From positions 1 through 33,925 of the forward strand of contig QZKO01000046.1 of NCBI GenBank assembly GCA_003599505.1: a stretch of 33,925 bases of DNA, written 5' to 3'. Source of the DNA: Nitrospiraceae bacterium. GTDB lineage: Bacteria; Nitrospirota; Thermodesulfovibrionia; UBA6902. Of the stretch, positions 1 to 7,173 are shown piece after piece. The position numbers were made by a program, and so were the translations under genes. Position 1 is the stretch's first letter, and each line of letters starts with the position of its first letter. Below the pieces are notes generated by a model. It was not told the DNA's origin. It saw only the letters and a list, made by a program, of their open reading frames with translations, and did no database searches.

Positions 1-182
1 TATATAATTACATTCATTTCCGCTTCGAAGGTCGCAATCGCCGCGCGCCTTATGATTTTTTCATCAATACCCAATTCCATGAGTCTGAGTTTCAGCCCGG
101 TTGAAGCCTCCCCCGCGGTCGTAAAATTTCCGCCGATTAACTGATAACTTCCCTCTATAGGCTCATCCATTATTAAAGGCAT
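1..182 (-). CDS. RsbW-like ATP-binding (anti-sigma/serine kinase) protein, partial
   Basis: Only the first 60 or so codons are in the window; the gene continues past the left edge. The N-terminus contains a glycine-rich strand followed by GEASTGLKLRL and the block RRAAIATFEAEMNVI. That block matches the N1 region of the RsbW/SpoIIAB type of GHKL ATPase, where the glutamate and asparagine bind Mg-ATP. Family members phosphorylate or sequester regulatory partners. The chosen ATG at 182 lies 3 bases after the stop of the DRTGG gene; an in-frame ATG at 170 is the alternative, and neither has a clear Shine-Dalgarno. The tight spacing puts it in the same operon as the DRTGG protein, receiver and heme-motif kinase. 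Its target (sigma factor or other protein) cannot be seen. Confidence 0.72.
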   Translation of the reverse strand, partial: MPLIMDEPIEGSYQLIGGNFTTAGEASTGLKLRLMELGIDEKIIRRAAIATFEAEMNVII

Positions 183-185
183 AAA

Positions 186-539
186 TCATCTGTCGCGCAG
201 ACTGCGCAAGCCTGCCTCATACAATTTCCCGGAAGCCGTATACATGCAGTAAGGGGTGCTGAATAAAGGGATTTTTTTTTGCCTGGCAAGTTCAACTGTG
301 CGCGAGTCCGGTCTTTTGCTCAGGACAAATATGATTACCTTAATGCCCGCGATTTCCGCGGTCGTGACAACATGCGGCTGGGTAAGGCCGGTCAGCAGCA
401 GGGAATTGGGTGAATGGTAATACAGCACATCACTCATCATGTCGGCGCTGCATACGCTTTTAATAATCAGGTCGTCTGAATTCCCGGAATCGACGATGGT
501 TGCCGCATCAAGGATTTCTGATATTTCAGCTAATTTCAC
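186..539 (-). CDS. DRTGG domain protein
   Basis: A 117-residue protein made of a single DRTGG-like domain: an N-terminal helix, a central segment with the SADMMSDVLYY block, then alternating beta strands (VVTTAEIAGIKVIIFV) and a closing IPLFSTPYCMYTASGKLYEAG block typical of the family. DRTGG domains occur between CBS or HPr-kinase-like modules and as free-standing proteins. Free-standing copies often lie beside RsbW-like ATPases in NADH-linked hydrogenase clusters (family knowledge from memory). The biochemical function is not established. The start is a GTG at 539, with no visible Shine-Dalgarno because a 16-bp tandem duplication occupies the upstream gap. The downstream neighbour is the partial RsbW-like ATPase, 3 bases away. 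Confidence 0.75.
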   Translation of the reverse strand: MKLAEISEILDAATIVDSGNSDDLIIKSVCSADMMSDVLYYHSPNSLLLTGLTQPHVVTTAEIAGIKVIIFVLSKRPDSRTVELARQKKIPLFSTPYCMYTASGKLYEAGLRSLRDR

Positions 540-543
540 GTTG

Positions 544-575
544 TTATTATTGTGGACCGTTATTTTTGTGGACCG
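544..575 (-). repeat. 16-bp tandem duplication spanning the response regulator stop
   Basis: Two adjacent 16-base units, 544-559 and 560-575, differ at one position. On the minus strand they read CGGTCCACAAAAATAA and CGGTCCACAATAATAA. The first unit encodes the last residues and the TAA stop of the receiver protein; the second fills most of the gap to the DRTGG start. Confidence 0.85.
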
Positions 576-937
576 CCTGAATTTTCTGTAACTTCCCTGA
601 CGGCGGCGAGCAGCGTATCCGGAGTGAAGGGTTTTTCGATGAAATTATACGCCCCTAATCTCAGGGCCTGCACCGCGGTTTCAACAGTGCTGTAACCGGT
701 GATCATAATGACTTTTGTAGCCGGCCATTTCTCATTGATCCTGTTGAGCACTTCAATTCCGTCCATGTCGGGCATCTTCAGGTCAAGCAGGACGATCCCG
801 AAGGTTTCATTTTCAAGAAATTCGATGCCCTCCCTGCCGCTGGCCGCGAGTTTCACCTGATAGCCTTCCAGACCCAGCGCCCTTTCACAACTGGTCCTTA
901 CAATCGCCTCATCGTCTATTACAAGTATTTTTTTCAT
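560..937 (-). CDS. Stand-alone CheY-like response regulator
   Basis: A single receiver domain of 125 residues. The acidic pair D8/D9, phospho-acceptor D52 (in VLLDLKMPD), T80 (MITGYS) and K102 (EKPF) are all present, so phosphorylation should be possible. There is no DNA-binding or enzymatic output domain, so it must act by protein contact, as CheY or Spo0F do. Its ATG overlaps the TGA of the upstream histidine kinase (ATGA at 937-934), which makes the kinase its probable partner, and a GAGGG lies just upstream. The last residues (GGPQK) and the stop come from a 16-bp tandem duplication, so the C-terminus may be a recent remodelling. Confidence 0.93.
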   Translation of the reverse strand: MKKILVIDDEAIVRTSCERALGLEGYQVKLAASGREGIEFLENETFGIVLLDLKMPDMDGIEVLNRINEKWPATKVIMITGYSTVETAVQALRLGAYNFIEKPFTPDTLLAAVREVTENSGGPQK

Positions 938-2532
938 TTTCCCTCTTCCGTCAGGGGTAGTCTAACAAAAAAGCTCGTGCCTTTACCAACAACGCTGTTT
1001 ACCTTTATATAGCCGCCTAAATGCTTGACTATGCCGTGACTGACCGAAAGTCCGAGCCCCGTGCCTTTTCCCACCGGCTTCGTCGTAAAGAACGGCTCAA
1101 AGAGCTTGGGCAGGTCATCATCCTTTATCCCGCAGCCCTCGTCCGTAAATTCAATTTCAACATAGGGCCTGCCGTTCTCGGTTATCCTCCGGGTTGCTAC
1201 CGTGATCTTCCCCCTCTCGTTCATGGCGTCGGCTGCGTTAATGAACATGTTCAGGAATATCTGCTGGAACTGGGAAGAATCCCCTACTATAACGAACTGG
1301 TAGTTCTCCAGATGTACGTCAAATTTTATGTGATGGAACTTGACCTGGTTCTGCACCATGAAAACCGTGCGGTTGAGCACGTCGTTTATGCTTACTTTCC
1401 CTTTCTCTGAAGGCGTTGCGCGGGCGAAGGTCAGGAGGTTTTTTATTATCTTGGAGCACCTGTCCGCCTGTTCAATGATGATATTGAGGTCCTGCGACTC
1501 GGGGCTCTCCGCCGGGAAACGTTTTTTCAGCAGGTGCGCGAAGGTTACAACTCCGGTGAGGGGGTTGTTTATTTCGTGCGCGACTCCCGCGGCCATTCTG
1601 CCCAGAGAAGCAAGTTTTTCGGTCTGCACCAGGCTCGCGTGGGTTTTCCGTATCTCTTCGGCCTTCTTGGCGATCTCCTCTTCAAGGGTCTGGGTCCACT
1701 TTTCCCTCTGGTCCCGGGCCATCTTCAGGTCTTTTATCATGGAATTAAACGTCTGCGCCAGCACCCCCATCTCATCGACTGATTTTATGGGGACAGTGTA
1801 GTCAAGGTCGCCCCCAGCCACCTTCTCCATCCCCTGTGCGAGCTCGCTCACGGGTTTGGACACTATCTTGTAAATAATAAGGCCTAAAAACAGCGATACC
1901 CCGAGTACGAACAACACCACGTAAGCCGTGATGGCGAGCTTCTGCTTTAAGAGGGCCTCATCGAGAAAGGCAAGAGACAGTTGCGCGTCGACAAACCCGA
2001 GGACTTTCCGGTCCGGGGAATGAACATGGCAGGCCGCGGTATAACAGGACGGTTCGTTCGGGATTTCATCGATTACATGCAATGTCCTGTATCCATGCTC
2101 GTCCCTGTAGACAGCCCACTTTCGCGGGGCTTCCTGAAGCGCGGGGGATTTTTCAGGGTCAGTGTGGCATCCTTTGCAGGCGACAGTATTCCTGTCAATA
2201 AGCTGCCCCGTGCTTTTCTTGTCGGAACTGAACAGTATGTTGCCCTGATGGTTATATATGCTTACTCTCCGGACCCCTTGAGGCGTGCTGAGAGTTTCAA
2301 GCATCCGCTGCGTTTCATCGCGCTTGAAATTGAGCATGCTGGCCCGGACGCTCTCTTTCGTAAAATTTACAAAAGAGCCGCCGTATCTTACCGCTATGGA
2401 AGTGATGTCTTTTTCCTGCTTTATGAGAATGGCGTACCAGAAGATAAGGGTGAGCAATATCATAAGCAGGCCGATTGCGATGATAAGTTTTGACGCGACG
2501 GATTTTTCAGGATGTCTGAAAATGTTTTTCAT
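934..2532 (-). CDS. Membrane histidine kinase with periplasmic CxxCH-type motifs
   Basis: A 532-residue sensor kinase. TM1 spans about residues 17-37 and TM2 about 200-222. Between them is a periplasmic sensor of about 160 residues carrying CKGCH (119-123) and CYTAACH (163-169), that is, a classical CXXCH and a CX4CH c-type heme attachment motif. A HAMP linker follows (about 223-275), then a coiled coil, the HisKA site H319 in GVAHEINNPL, and a HATPase_c domain with DAMNERG, DEGCGI and GKGTGLGLS motifs. It probably senses redox state, oxygen, NO or another heme ligand and phosphorylates the overlapping receiver protein. I chose ATG 2532 over TTG 2541 because a TATAAT at 2551-2546 predicts a transcript starting near 2539. 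It is divergent from the complex I operon. Heme binding is inferred from motifs only. Confidence 0.9.
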   Translation of the reverse strand: MKNIFRHPEKSVASKLIIAIGLLMILLTLIFWYAILIKQEKDITSIAVRYGGSFVNFTKESVRASMLNFKRDETQRMLETLSTPQGVRRVSIYNHQGNILFSSDKKSTGQLIDRNTVACKGCHTDPEKSPALQEAPRKWAVYRDEHGYRTLHVIDEIPNEPSCYTAACHVHSPDRKVLGFVDAQLSLAFLDEALLKQKLAITAYVVLFVLGVSLFLGLIIYKIVSKPVSELAQGMEKVAGGDLDYTVPIKSVDEMGVLAQTFNSMIKDLKMARDQREKWTQTLEEEIAKKAEEIRKTHASLVQTEKLASLGRMAAGVAHEINNPLTGVVTFAHLLKKRFPAESPESQDLNIIIEQADRCSKIIKNLLTFARATPSEKGKVSINDVLNRTVFMVQNQVKFHHIKFDVHLENYQFVIVGDSSQFQQIFLNMFINAADAMNERGKITVATRRITENGRPYVEIEFTDEGCGIKDDDLPKLFEPFFTTKPVGKGTGLGLSVSHGIVKHLGGYIKVNSVVGKGTSFFVRLPLTEEGK

Positions 2533-2545
2533 GAGTGTCAAAGGT

Positions 2546-2551
2546 ATTATA
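2546..2551 (-). promoter_or_regulatory. Possible -10 box for the heme-motif kinase operon
   Basis: The minus strand reads TATAAT at 2551-2546, 13 bases before the ATG at 2532. The matching -35 position (about 2574-2569, TTTTAA) is weak. If used, the 5' leader would be only about 7 bases. No Shine-Dalgarno is visible for this gene, which fits a very short leader. Confidence 0.4.
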
Positions 2552-2615
2552 AGGAGCTTTTATTTTTTTTAAAAGGGCGATAAATAACTTAAAACACCGC
2601 ATAAATAAGATTAAG

Positions 2616-2645
2616 TTGACAGGGGCGGATGTTTTCGTGTATAAA
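2616..2645 (+). promoter_or_regulatory. Sigma70-type promoter of the nuo operon
   Basis: A perfect TTGACA at 2616-2621 and TATAAA at 2640-2645 are separated by 18 bases. Transcription would begin near 2652, about 3 bases before the nuoA ATG at 2655, so the mRNA would be almost leaderless. There is no Shine-Dalgarno in front of nuoA, in agreement. The -35 box itself contains a TTG in the nuoA frame, which can mislead gene callers. Confidence 0.6.
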
Positions 2646-2654
2646 AAACAACGT

Positions 2655-3026
2655 ATGCCCGGAACATTTATTCCAACGGATTATTTTCCTGTTGTTGTTA
2701 TCTTTTCAATCGCTTTATTAATCGGTCTCGGCGCCGTAGTGGCGGGTATTCTGGTAAGGCCCAGGAGGCCGTACACCCAGAAGCTTTTCCCGTACGAGTC
2801 CGGCAACCCGCCTGTCGGGGAACCGAGGTATAAATTTTCCGTCAAATTTTATATCATAGCCATGCTTTTTGTGGTATTTGACGTTGAAGCGGTCTTTCTT
2901 TATCCCTGGGCCGTTGCTTATGACAGTCTCGGCATATACGGCTTTGTCGAAATGATGCTGTTTGTCTTCATCCTTTTAATAGGTTATGTATATGTATGGA
3001 AAAAAGGCGCCTTTGAATGGGAATAA
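2655..3026 (+). CDS. nuoA: NADH-quinone oxidoreductase subunit A
   Basis: Small membrane subunit of complex I, 123 residues with three transmembrane helices (about 11-33, 69-91 and 96-116). The conserved family blocks are visible: PYESGNPPVGEPRYKFSVKFY in the loop after TM1, and FDVEAVFLYPWA in TM2 with its acidic residues. NuoA sits beside NuoH and NuoJ near the quinone site at the junction of the peripheral and membrane arms. The ATG at 2655 gives the usual family length. An upstream TTG at 2616 would add 13 residues but falls in the predicted -35 box, so I reject it. First gene of the 14-gene nuo operon. Confidence 0.95.
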   Translation: MPGTFIPTDYFPVVVIFSIALLIGLGAVVAGILVRPRRPYTQKLFPYESGNPPVGEPRYKFSVKFYIIAMLFVVFDVEAVFLYPWAVAYDSLGIYGFVEMMLFVFILLIGYVYVWKKGAFEWE

Positions 3027-3032
3027 ATAATG

Positions 3033-3057
3033 GTAGGGGCGGGTTTCAAACCCGCCC
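3033..3057 (+). repeat. GTAGGGGC-type palindromic intergenic element
   Basis: GTAGG at 3033-3037 leads into a near-perfect palindrome: GGGCGGGTTT (3037-3046), one spacer base, then AAACCCGCCC (3048-3057). It lies in the nuoA-nuoB gap and would form a strong 10-bp hairpin in the mRNA. A divergent member of the same GTAGGGGC class lies at 31231-31262. No T-run follows, so it is not a standard terminator. Confidence 0.8.
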
Positions 3058-3081
3058 TTGTGGAGCAAAGGAAATTAAAAT

Positions 3082-3597
3082 ATGATAATCGGCGCGGATT
3101 TAGTCGAAGTTGAAGAAGGGGTAAAGATAATCCCCGGCGCAAATACTTTTGTAACGTCGCTTGACAAAGTTGTTAACTGGGGCAGAAAAAATTCACTCTG
3201 GCCCATGGCCTTCGGCCTTGCCTGCTGCGCAATCGAAATGATGACAACAGGCTCAAGCCATTATGACCTGGACCGCTTCGGGATCATATTCCGCGCGTCT
3301 CCGAGACAGTCGGACGCTATTGTCATAGCAGGGACCGTAACAAAGAAAATGGCCCCGGTTGTCAGGAGGGTATATGACCAGATGCCGGAACCGAGGTATG
3401 TAATTGCCATGGGGAGCTGCGCGTGCTCCGGCGGTATATTCGATACATATTCGGTGGTGCAGGGATGCGACACGTTCCTGCCTGTTGATGTTTATATCCC
3501 CGGATGTCCTCCCAGGCCCGAAGCCCTCATGGAAGGGCTGATGAAGCTGCAGGAAAAGATAGACAAGGAACATTTCAGATGGAGCCCATGGAGGTAA
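3082..3597 (+). CDS. nuoB: NADH-quinone oxidoreductase subunit B
   Basis: A 171-residue peripheral-arm subunit holding the terminal [4Fe-4S] cluster N2, which reduces quinone. The tandem cysteine ligands C48-C49 (LACCAIEMM), C113 (GSCACSGG) and C142 ([10 protein letters not shown]) are all present, matching the family's CC...C...C arrangement. Other family blocks include [15 protein letters not shown] and [13 protein letters not shown]. An AAAGGAAA about 8 bases before the ATG can serve as Shine-Dalgarno. It follows nuoA after a 55-base gap that holds a palindromic repeat element. Confidence 0.97.
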   Translation: MIIGADLVEVEEGVKIIPGANTFVTSLDKVVNWGRKNSLWPMAFGLACCAIEMMTTGSSHYDLDRFGIIFRASPRQSDAIVIAGTVTKKMAPVVRRVYDQMPEPRYVIAMGSCACSGGIFDTYSVVQGCDTFLPVDVYIPGCPPRPEALMEGLMKLQEKIDKEHFRWSPWR

Positions 3598-3634
3598 ATA
3601 GCTTATAGCCGATAGCTGTAAGCTGATAGCTGAT
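3598..3634 (+). repeat. AGCTnATAGC-family repeat in the nuoB-nuoC gap
   Basis: The gap is almost entirely built from variants of AGCTTATAGC, GATAGCTGTA and AGCTGATAGC, ending 2 bases before the nuoC ATG. The same family occurs inverted at 5361-5396 and as a short piece at 7145-7171. The motif is internally palindromic (AGCT). Confidence 0.8.
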
Positions 3635-3636
3635 TT

Positions 3637-4167
3637 ATGGAACCCTTAGAAATCGCCGGCAGACTTAAGGATAAATTCCCGTTTGAGGTCCTCGAAGTAA
3701 AGAGCTTCAGGGACCAGGTATTTGTAAGCGTTAAACGCGAAAAGATACTGGAAATATGCCGCTATCTTTATGAAGAACCGGACCTGTGCATGAATTTCTT
3801 ATCGGACCTGTGCGGTGTTGACTATCCTGAAAGAAAGCACAGGTTTGAAGTCGTTTACAATCTTTATTCATTGAAATATAACCACCGTGTCCTTCTCAAG
3901 GCGCAGGTCCCCCAGGACGATCCGTCCATTAACAGTGTCGTGGCGGTCTGGAACGGCGCCAACTGGCATGAGAGGGAAGCATGCGATATGTACGGTATTG
4001 TATTTAACGGACATCCCGATCTGAGACGCATCCTGATGCCTGACGACTGGGACGGTTTCCCCCAGAGAAAGGACTATCCTTTAAGAGGGAAAGAAGGAGC
4101 GGAATACAGGGGCTTTGAAGAGACTAAAGAGCTGCATGCCCATGATAAGGAATGGAATATAGTATGA
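3637..4167 (+). CDS. nuoC: NADH-quinone oxidoreductase subunit C
   Basis: A 176-residue peripheral-arm subunit (30-kDa type), separate from NuoD rather than fused as in E. coli. The recognisable core is [22 protein letters not shown], then [19 protein letters not shown] and the signature [21 protein letters not shown] near the C-terminus. It forms the structural part of the Q-module with NuoB, NuoD and NuoI. The ATG comes 2 bases after the repeat tract, and no Shine-Dalgarno is visible. Its TGA overlaps the nuoD ATG (ATGA at 4164-4167), implying coupled translation. Confidence 0.96.
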   Translation: MEPLEIAGRLKDKFPFEVLEVKSFRDQVFVSVKREKILEICRYLYEEPDLCMNFLSDLCGVDYPERKHRFEVVYNLYSLKYNHRVLLKAQVPQDDPSINSVVAVWNGANWHEREACDMYGIVFNGHPDLRRILMPDDWDGFPQRKDYPLRGKEGAEYRGFEETKELHAHDKEWNIV

Positions 4168-5360
4168 ACGACTTCGATAACGGGCGAATTGCGACAACGG
4201 ACCTGACGCTGAACCTGGGGCCCCAGCACCCGGCAACTCACGGGGTCCTGCGCCTTGTATTGGACCTTGACGGCGAGACCATCGTGAAATGCACCCCATA
4301 TGTGGGTTATCTCCACAGGGGGGTAGAAAAACTTGCCGAGCACAGGAATTTCCTCCAGATATTACCCCTCACGGACCGTCTTGATTATATTTCTTCCATG
4401 GCGAATAACATCGGTTATTGCGTCGCGGTAGAAAAGCTTTTTGGAATAGAGGTCCCTGAGCGGACCCAATTTATAAGGACGCTGACGGCGGAAATGACCC
4501 GCATTTCAAACCACCTTCTCTGGCTTGCCACACACGCGCTCGATATCGGCGCCATGACGGTGTTCCTCTACTGTTTCAGGGAAAGAGAGAAGATACTGGA
4601 CCTCTTTGAAAAACTGTGCGGGGCCAGGCTCACGGTCAGCTATCCGAGAATAGGCGGGCTGAAGAACGATGTCGAGCCTCAATGGCTTGACGAGCTTTAC
4701 CGCTTTACGGATGAATTCCCGATGAGAGTGGAACAGTATGAGACCCTTATCGACAAGAACCGTATATGGCTTAAGCGGACGAAAGGGATCGGCGTAATCT
4801 CCGCTGAAGACGCAATCAACTGGGGTATGAGCGGGCCCGTGCTGAGAGGCTCCGGCGTTCCCTATGATGTAAGGAAAACGATGCCTTACGGCGCTTATGA
4901 CAAAGTGAAATGGGAAGTGCCTACCGGGAAGAACGGTGATATATACGACCGGTACAGGGTACGGATGGATGAGTTCCGCCAGTCGAATTCCATCATAAGA
5001 CAATGCATAGACAAACTGCCTGAAGGCCCCATAATGGCGGACGCCCCGAAGTTCACCCTGCCGGCAAAAGACAGGGTGCTTTCCGACATGGAGCATCTCA
5101 TACATCATTTTGTGCTGATTACAAAAGGTCCCCAGACGGCCCCTGAAGGCGAGGTTTATTCCGCCACGGAAGTCCCAAAGGGCGAGCTGGGATTTTATTT
5201 TGTCAGCGACGGGACCGGCAAGCCTTACAGGATGAGGATCAGATCTCCGTCCTTTGTGCACGTTTCGGCGCTGCCGAAACTCTGCGAAGGAGAGCTGGTG
5301 GCGGACGTAATCGCGAATATAGGCAGCATCGATATCGTTTTGGGAGAATGCGACAGGTAA
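4164..5360 (+). CDS. nuoD: NADH-quinone oxidoreductase subunit D
   Basis: The 49-kDa-type Q-module subunit, 398 residues, related to the large subunit of NiFe hydrogenases without the metal site. The quinone-site loop [20 protein letters not shown] is near the N-terminus, followed by [32 protein letters not shown], and the C-terminal [14 protein letters not shown] and DIVLGECDR blocks. I chose the ATG at 4164, which overlaps the nuoC stop as ATGA with AAGGA 12 bases upstream. An in-frame ATG at 4152 would add four residues but has no usable spacing. Confidence 0.96.
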   Translation: MNDFDNGRIATTDLTLNLGPQHPATHGVLRLVLDLDGETIVKCTPYVGYLHRGVEKLAEHRNFLQILPLTDRLDYISSMANNIGYCVAVEKLFGIEVPERTQFIRTLTAEMTRISNHLLWLATHALDIGAMTVFLYCFREREKILDLFEKLCGARLTVSYPRIGGLKNDVEPQWLDELYRFTDEFPMRVEQYETLIDKNRIWLKRTKGIGVISAEDAINWGMSGPVLRGSGVPYDVRKTMPYGAYDKVKWEVPTGKNGDIYDRYRVRMDEFRQSNSIIRQCIDKLPEGPIMADAPKFTLPAKDRVLSDMEHLIHHFVLITKGPQTAPEGEVYSATEVPKGELGFYFVSDGTGKPYRMRIRSPSFVHVSALPKLCEGELVADVIANIGSIDIVLGECDR

Positions 5361-5396
5361 TCAGCTTACAGCTTTAAGCTATAAGCTATCAGCTAA
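5361..5396 (-). repeat. AGCTnATAGC-family repeat in the nuoD-nuoE gap
   Basis: The gap between nuoD and nuoE consists of AGCTTACAGC, TTTAAGCTATAAGC and TATCAGCT units. Read on the minus strand it matches the 3598-3634 repeat, so it is an inverted copy of the same family. It ends a few bases before the nuoE ATG at 5400. Confidence 0.8.
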
Positions 5397-5399
5397 GAA

Positions 5400-5864
5400 A
5401 TGTTCAACGAAACTGTCTTAAAAGAGATTGATGAGATAAGGGTGAAGTATCCTGACAGGAAGAGCGCCCTTCTGCCTTCACTTTATATCGCGCAGAGGGA
5501 ATTCGGCTGGCTTAGCCAGGAAGCCTTGCTCTGTGTCGCAAAGACTTTAAACCTGCCGGAGACGGAGGTTAGGGGGGCCGCGTCTTTTTACTCAATGTAC
5601 AGGCACAAGCCGGCAGGACGCAACCTGATCCAGCTTTGCACAAATGTATCGTGCATGGTCCTGGGCGCTGAAAGGCTGGCAGATTTTATCTCGCGGAAAT
5701 ACGGGGTCCAGCCCGGCGGCACATCGCAGGACGGAAGATTTTCCCTTGTAATCATGGAGTGCATAGGCGCCTGCGGCACTGCCCCCGCGATGCTGGTCAA
5801 CACGGATTTTCATGACAGCCTGACTGAGAAGAGGATAGAGGAGATATTAGAGAAATATAAATAG
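5400..5864 (+). CDS. nuoE: NADH-quinone oxidoreductase subunit E
   Basis: Thioredoxin-like [2Fe-2S] subunit of the NADH-oxidising N-module, 154 residues. The four N1a ligands are C80 and C85 (CTNVSCMVLGA) and C121 and C125 (CIGACGTAPAM). The N-terminal helical region SALLPSLYIAQREFGWLS and VRGAASFYSMYR are typical. It partners NuoF. The start codon directly follows a repeat tract with no recognisable Shine-Dalgarno. A second NuoE-like protein is encoded at 18603 in the formate dehydrogenase operon. This copy's place between nuoD and nuoF identifies it as the complex I version. Confidence 0.96.
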   Translation: MFNETVLKEIDEIRVKYPDRKSALLPSLYIAQREFGWLSQEALLCVAKTLNLPETEVRGAASFYSMYRHKPAGRNLIQLCTNVSCMVLGAERLADFISRKYGVQPGGTSQDGRFSLVIMECIGACGTAPAMLVNTDFHDSLTEKRIEEILEKYK

Positions 5865-5888
5865 GGTTCAAGGGGCCAAGGGTTCAAG
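5864..5888 (-). repeat. Period-8 TTGAACCC repeat in the nuoE-nuoF gap
   Basis: On the minus strand the tract reads TTGAACCC, TTGGCCCC, TTGAACCC, an 8-base period with one degenerate unit. It begins at the last base of the nuoE stop codon and ends 2 bases before the nuoF ATG. It is the inverted counterpart of the longer tract at 10713-10750. Confidence 0.8.
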
Positions 5889-5890
5889 TA

Positions 5891-7150
5891 ATGGAAAAAA
5901 TTTTATTAAAAAACATCGACAACCCCAACTCTGCCGGCATTAACGAGTACATAAAGGCCGGCGGATATCAGGGCCTGTCAAAGGCCCTCGGACTTCAACC
6001 GAAAGACGTCCTTGAAGAAGTAAAAAAGTCAGGGCTGAGAGGCAGGGGCGGGGCAGGCTTTCCCGTCGGGATGAAGTGGAGTTTCGCGCTTGCCGATCCG
6101 AAATTCCCCAAGTATCTGATATGCAACGCGGATGAAGGCGAGCCGGGCACATTCAAGGACAGGCCCATACTCGAAAAAAACCCCCATCTGCTCATAGAAG
6201 GCATGGTCATCTCCGGATATACACTCGGCTCGGAATACGGCTATATATATCTCAGGGGAGAATATCCGCTTGCAAAGGACATACTCAACAGGGCGATTAA
6301 CGAGGCCCGTGAAAAGAATTATCTCGGAGACAATATCCTCGGCAAAGGGATTAAATTTCACCTTGTCGTTTATCAGGGCGCGGGGGCCTACATATGCGGC
6401 GAAGAGACAGCGCTGATTGAATCCATTGAAGGGAAAAAGGGGCAGCCGAGAAACAAGCCTCCTTTTCCGGTGAATTCCGGCGCGTGGGCCCTGCCGACGA
6501 TTGTGAATAATGTTGAGACCCTTTCAAATGTGCCGTATATCGTAACGATAGGGGGGGAAGCATACTCGAAAATAGGCAGCAAAGACTGTCCAGGCCCCAA
6601 ACTGTTCAGTGTAAGCGGGTGCGTTGAAAAACCCGGGGTATATGAGCTTCCGATGGGCACAAGCCTGAAAGATATTATCTTCAGACATGCCGGTGGAATA
6701 AAGGGCGGTAAAAAATTGAAGGCTGTAATACCCGGGGGCATTTCCACGCCTGTGCTTCCCGCGGACGGCATTGATTGCGCGATGGACTTTGTCGCGATGC
6801 CGAAGGCCGGCAGTATGCTGGGCTCAGGCGCTGTGATTGTTATGGATGAATCTGTTTGCATGGTGAGAGTAACGTACAGGGCGTTGAAATTTTTCGAGCA
6901 TGAATCCTGCGGCAAGTGCGTCCCCTGCCGGGAAGGCACGGACTGGCTCAGGAAAATCCTTGAGAGGATCGAAAACGGAAAAGGCCGTGACGGAGATATC
7001 GAGCTTCTCTCCGATGTCGCGGCGAATATAGCAGGCAAGACCTTTTGTCCGCTGGGAGACGGCGCTGCAGGTGTTATAAACGGAATGCTGAAGCATTTCA
7101 GGAACGAATTCGAGGAACACATAAAAAATGCGGAATGCATTTTTAGCTGA
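5891..7150 (+). CDS. nuoF: NADH-quinone oxidoreductase subunit F
   Basis: The 419-residue NADH- and FMN-binding subunit. The glycine-rich block GLRGRGGAGFPVG (49-60) and NADEGEPGTFKDR (79-91) form the FMN/NADH site, and GAGAYICGEETALIESIEG continues it. Cluster N3 ligands are C340, C343 and C346 (SCGKCVPC) and C386 (FCPLGD). It accepts hydride from NADH and passes electrons to NuoG. There is no C-terminal ferredoxin extension, unlike the paralogue at 19079. The start is the ATG 2 bases after a repeat tract, without a Shine-Dalgarno. The final serine and stop lie inside an AGCT-type repeat, so the C-terminal end appears set by repeat DNA. Confidence 0.97.
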   Translation: MEKILLKNIDNPNSAGINEYIKAGGYQGLSKALGLQPKDVLEEVKKSGLRGRGGAGFPVGMKWSFALADPKFPKYLICNADEGEPGTFKDRPILEKNPHLLIEGMVISGYTLGSEYGYIYLRGEYPLAKDILNRAINEAREKNYLGDNILGKGIKFHLVVYQGAGAYICGEETALIESIEGKKGQPRNKPPFPVNSGAWALPTIVNNVETLSNVPYIVTIGGEAYSKIGSKDCPGPKLFSVSGCVEKPGVYELPMGTSLKDIIFRHAGGIKGGKKLKAVIPGGISTPVLPADGIDCAMDFVAMPKAGSMLGSGAVIVMDESVCMVRVTYRALKFFEHESCGKCVPCREGTDWLRKILERIENGKGRDGDIELLSDVAANIAGKTFCPLGDGAAGVINGMLKHFRNEFEEHIKNAECIFS

Positions 7151-7171
7151 CAGCTATTAGCGATAAGCTTA
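7145..7171 (+). repeat. Short AGCTnATAGC-family repeat at the nuoF-nuoG junction
   Basis: AGCTGACAGCTATTAGCGATA followed by AGCTT overlaps the last serine codon and the TGA of nuoF and fills the gap to the nuoG ATG at 7174. It is a third, shorter member of the family seen at 3598 and 5361. Confidence 0.65.
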
Positions 7172-7173
7172 TT

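Noticed and set aside
2616-2654. TTG 2616 as nuoA start (13 extra residues)
   Set aside because: The TTG is part of a perfect TTGACA -35 box, the extra residues do not resemble NuoA, and ATG 2655 gives the normal length.
4506-5261. 251-codon minus-strand frame opposite nuoD
   Set aside because: It is an antisense shadow of a strongly conserved gene; its translation shows no recognisable domain.
6388-7140. 250-codon minus-strand frame opposite nuoF
   Set aside because: Antisense shadow with serine/proline-rich low-complexity translation.
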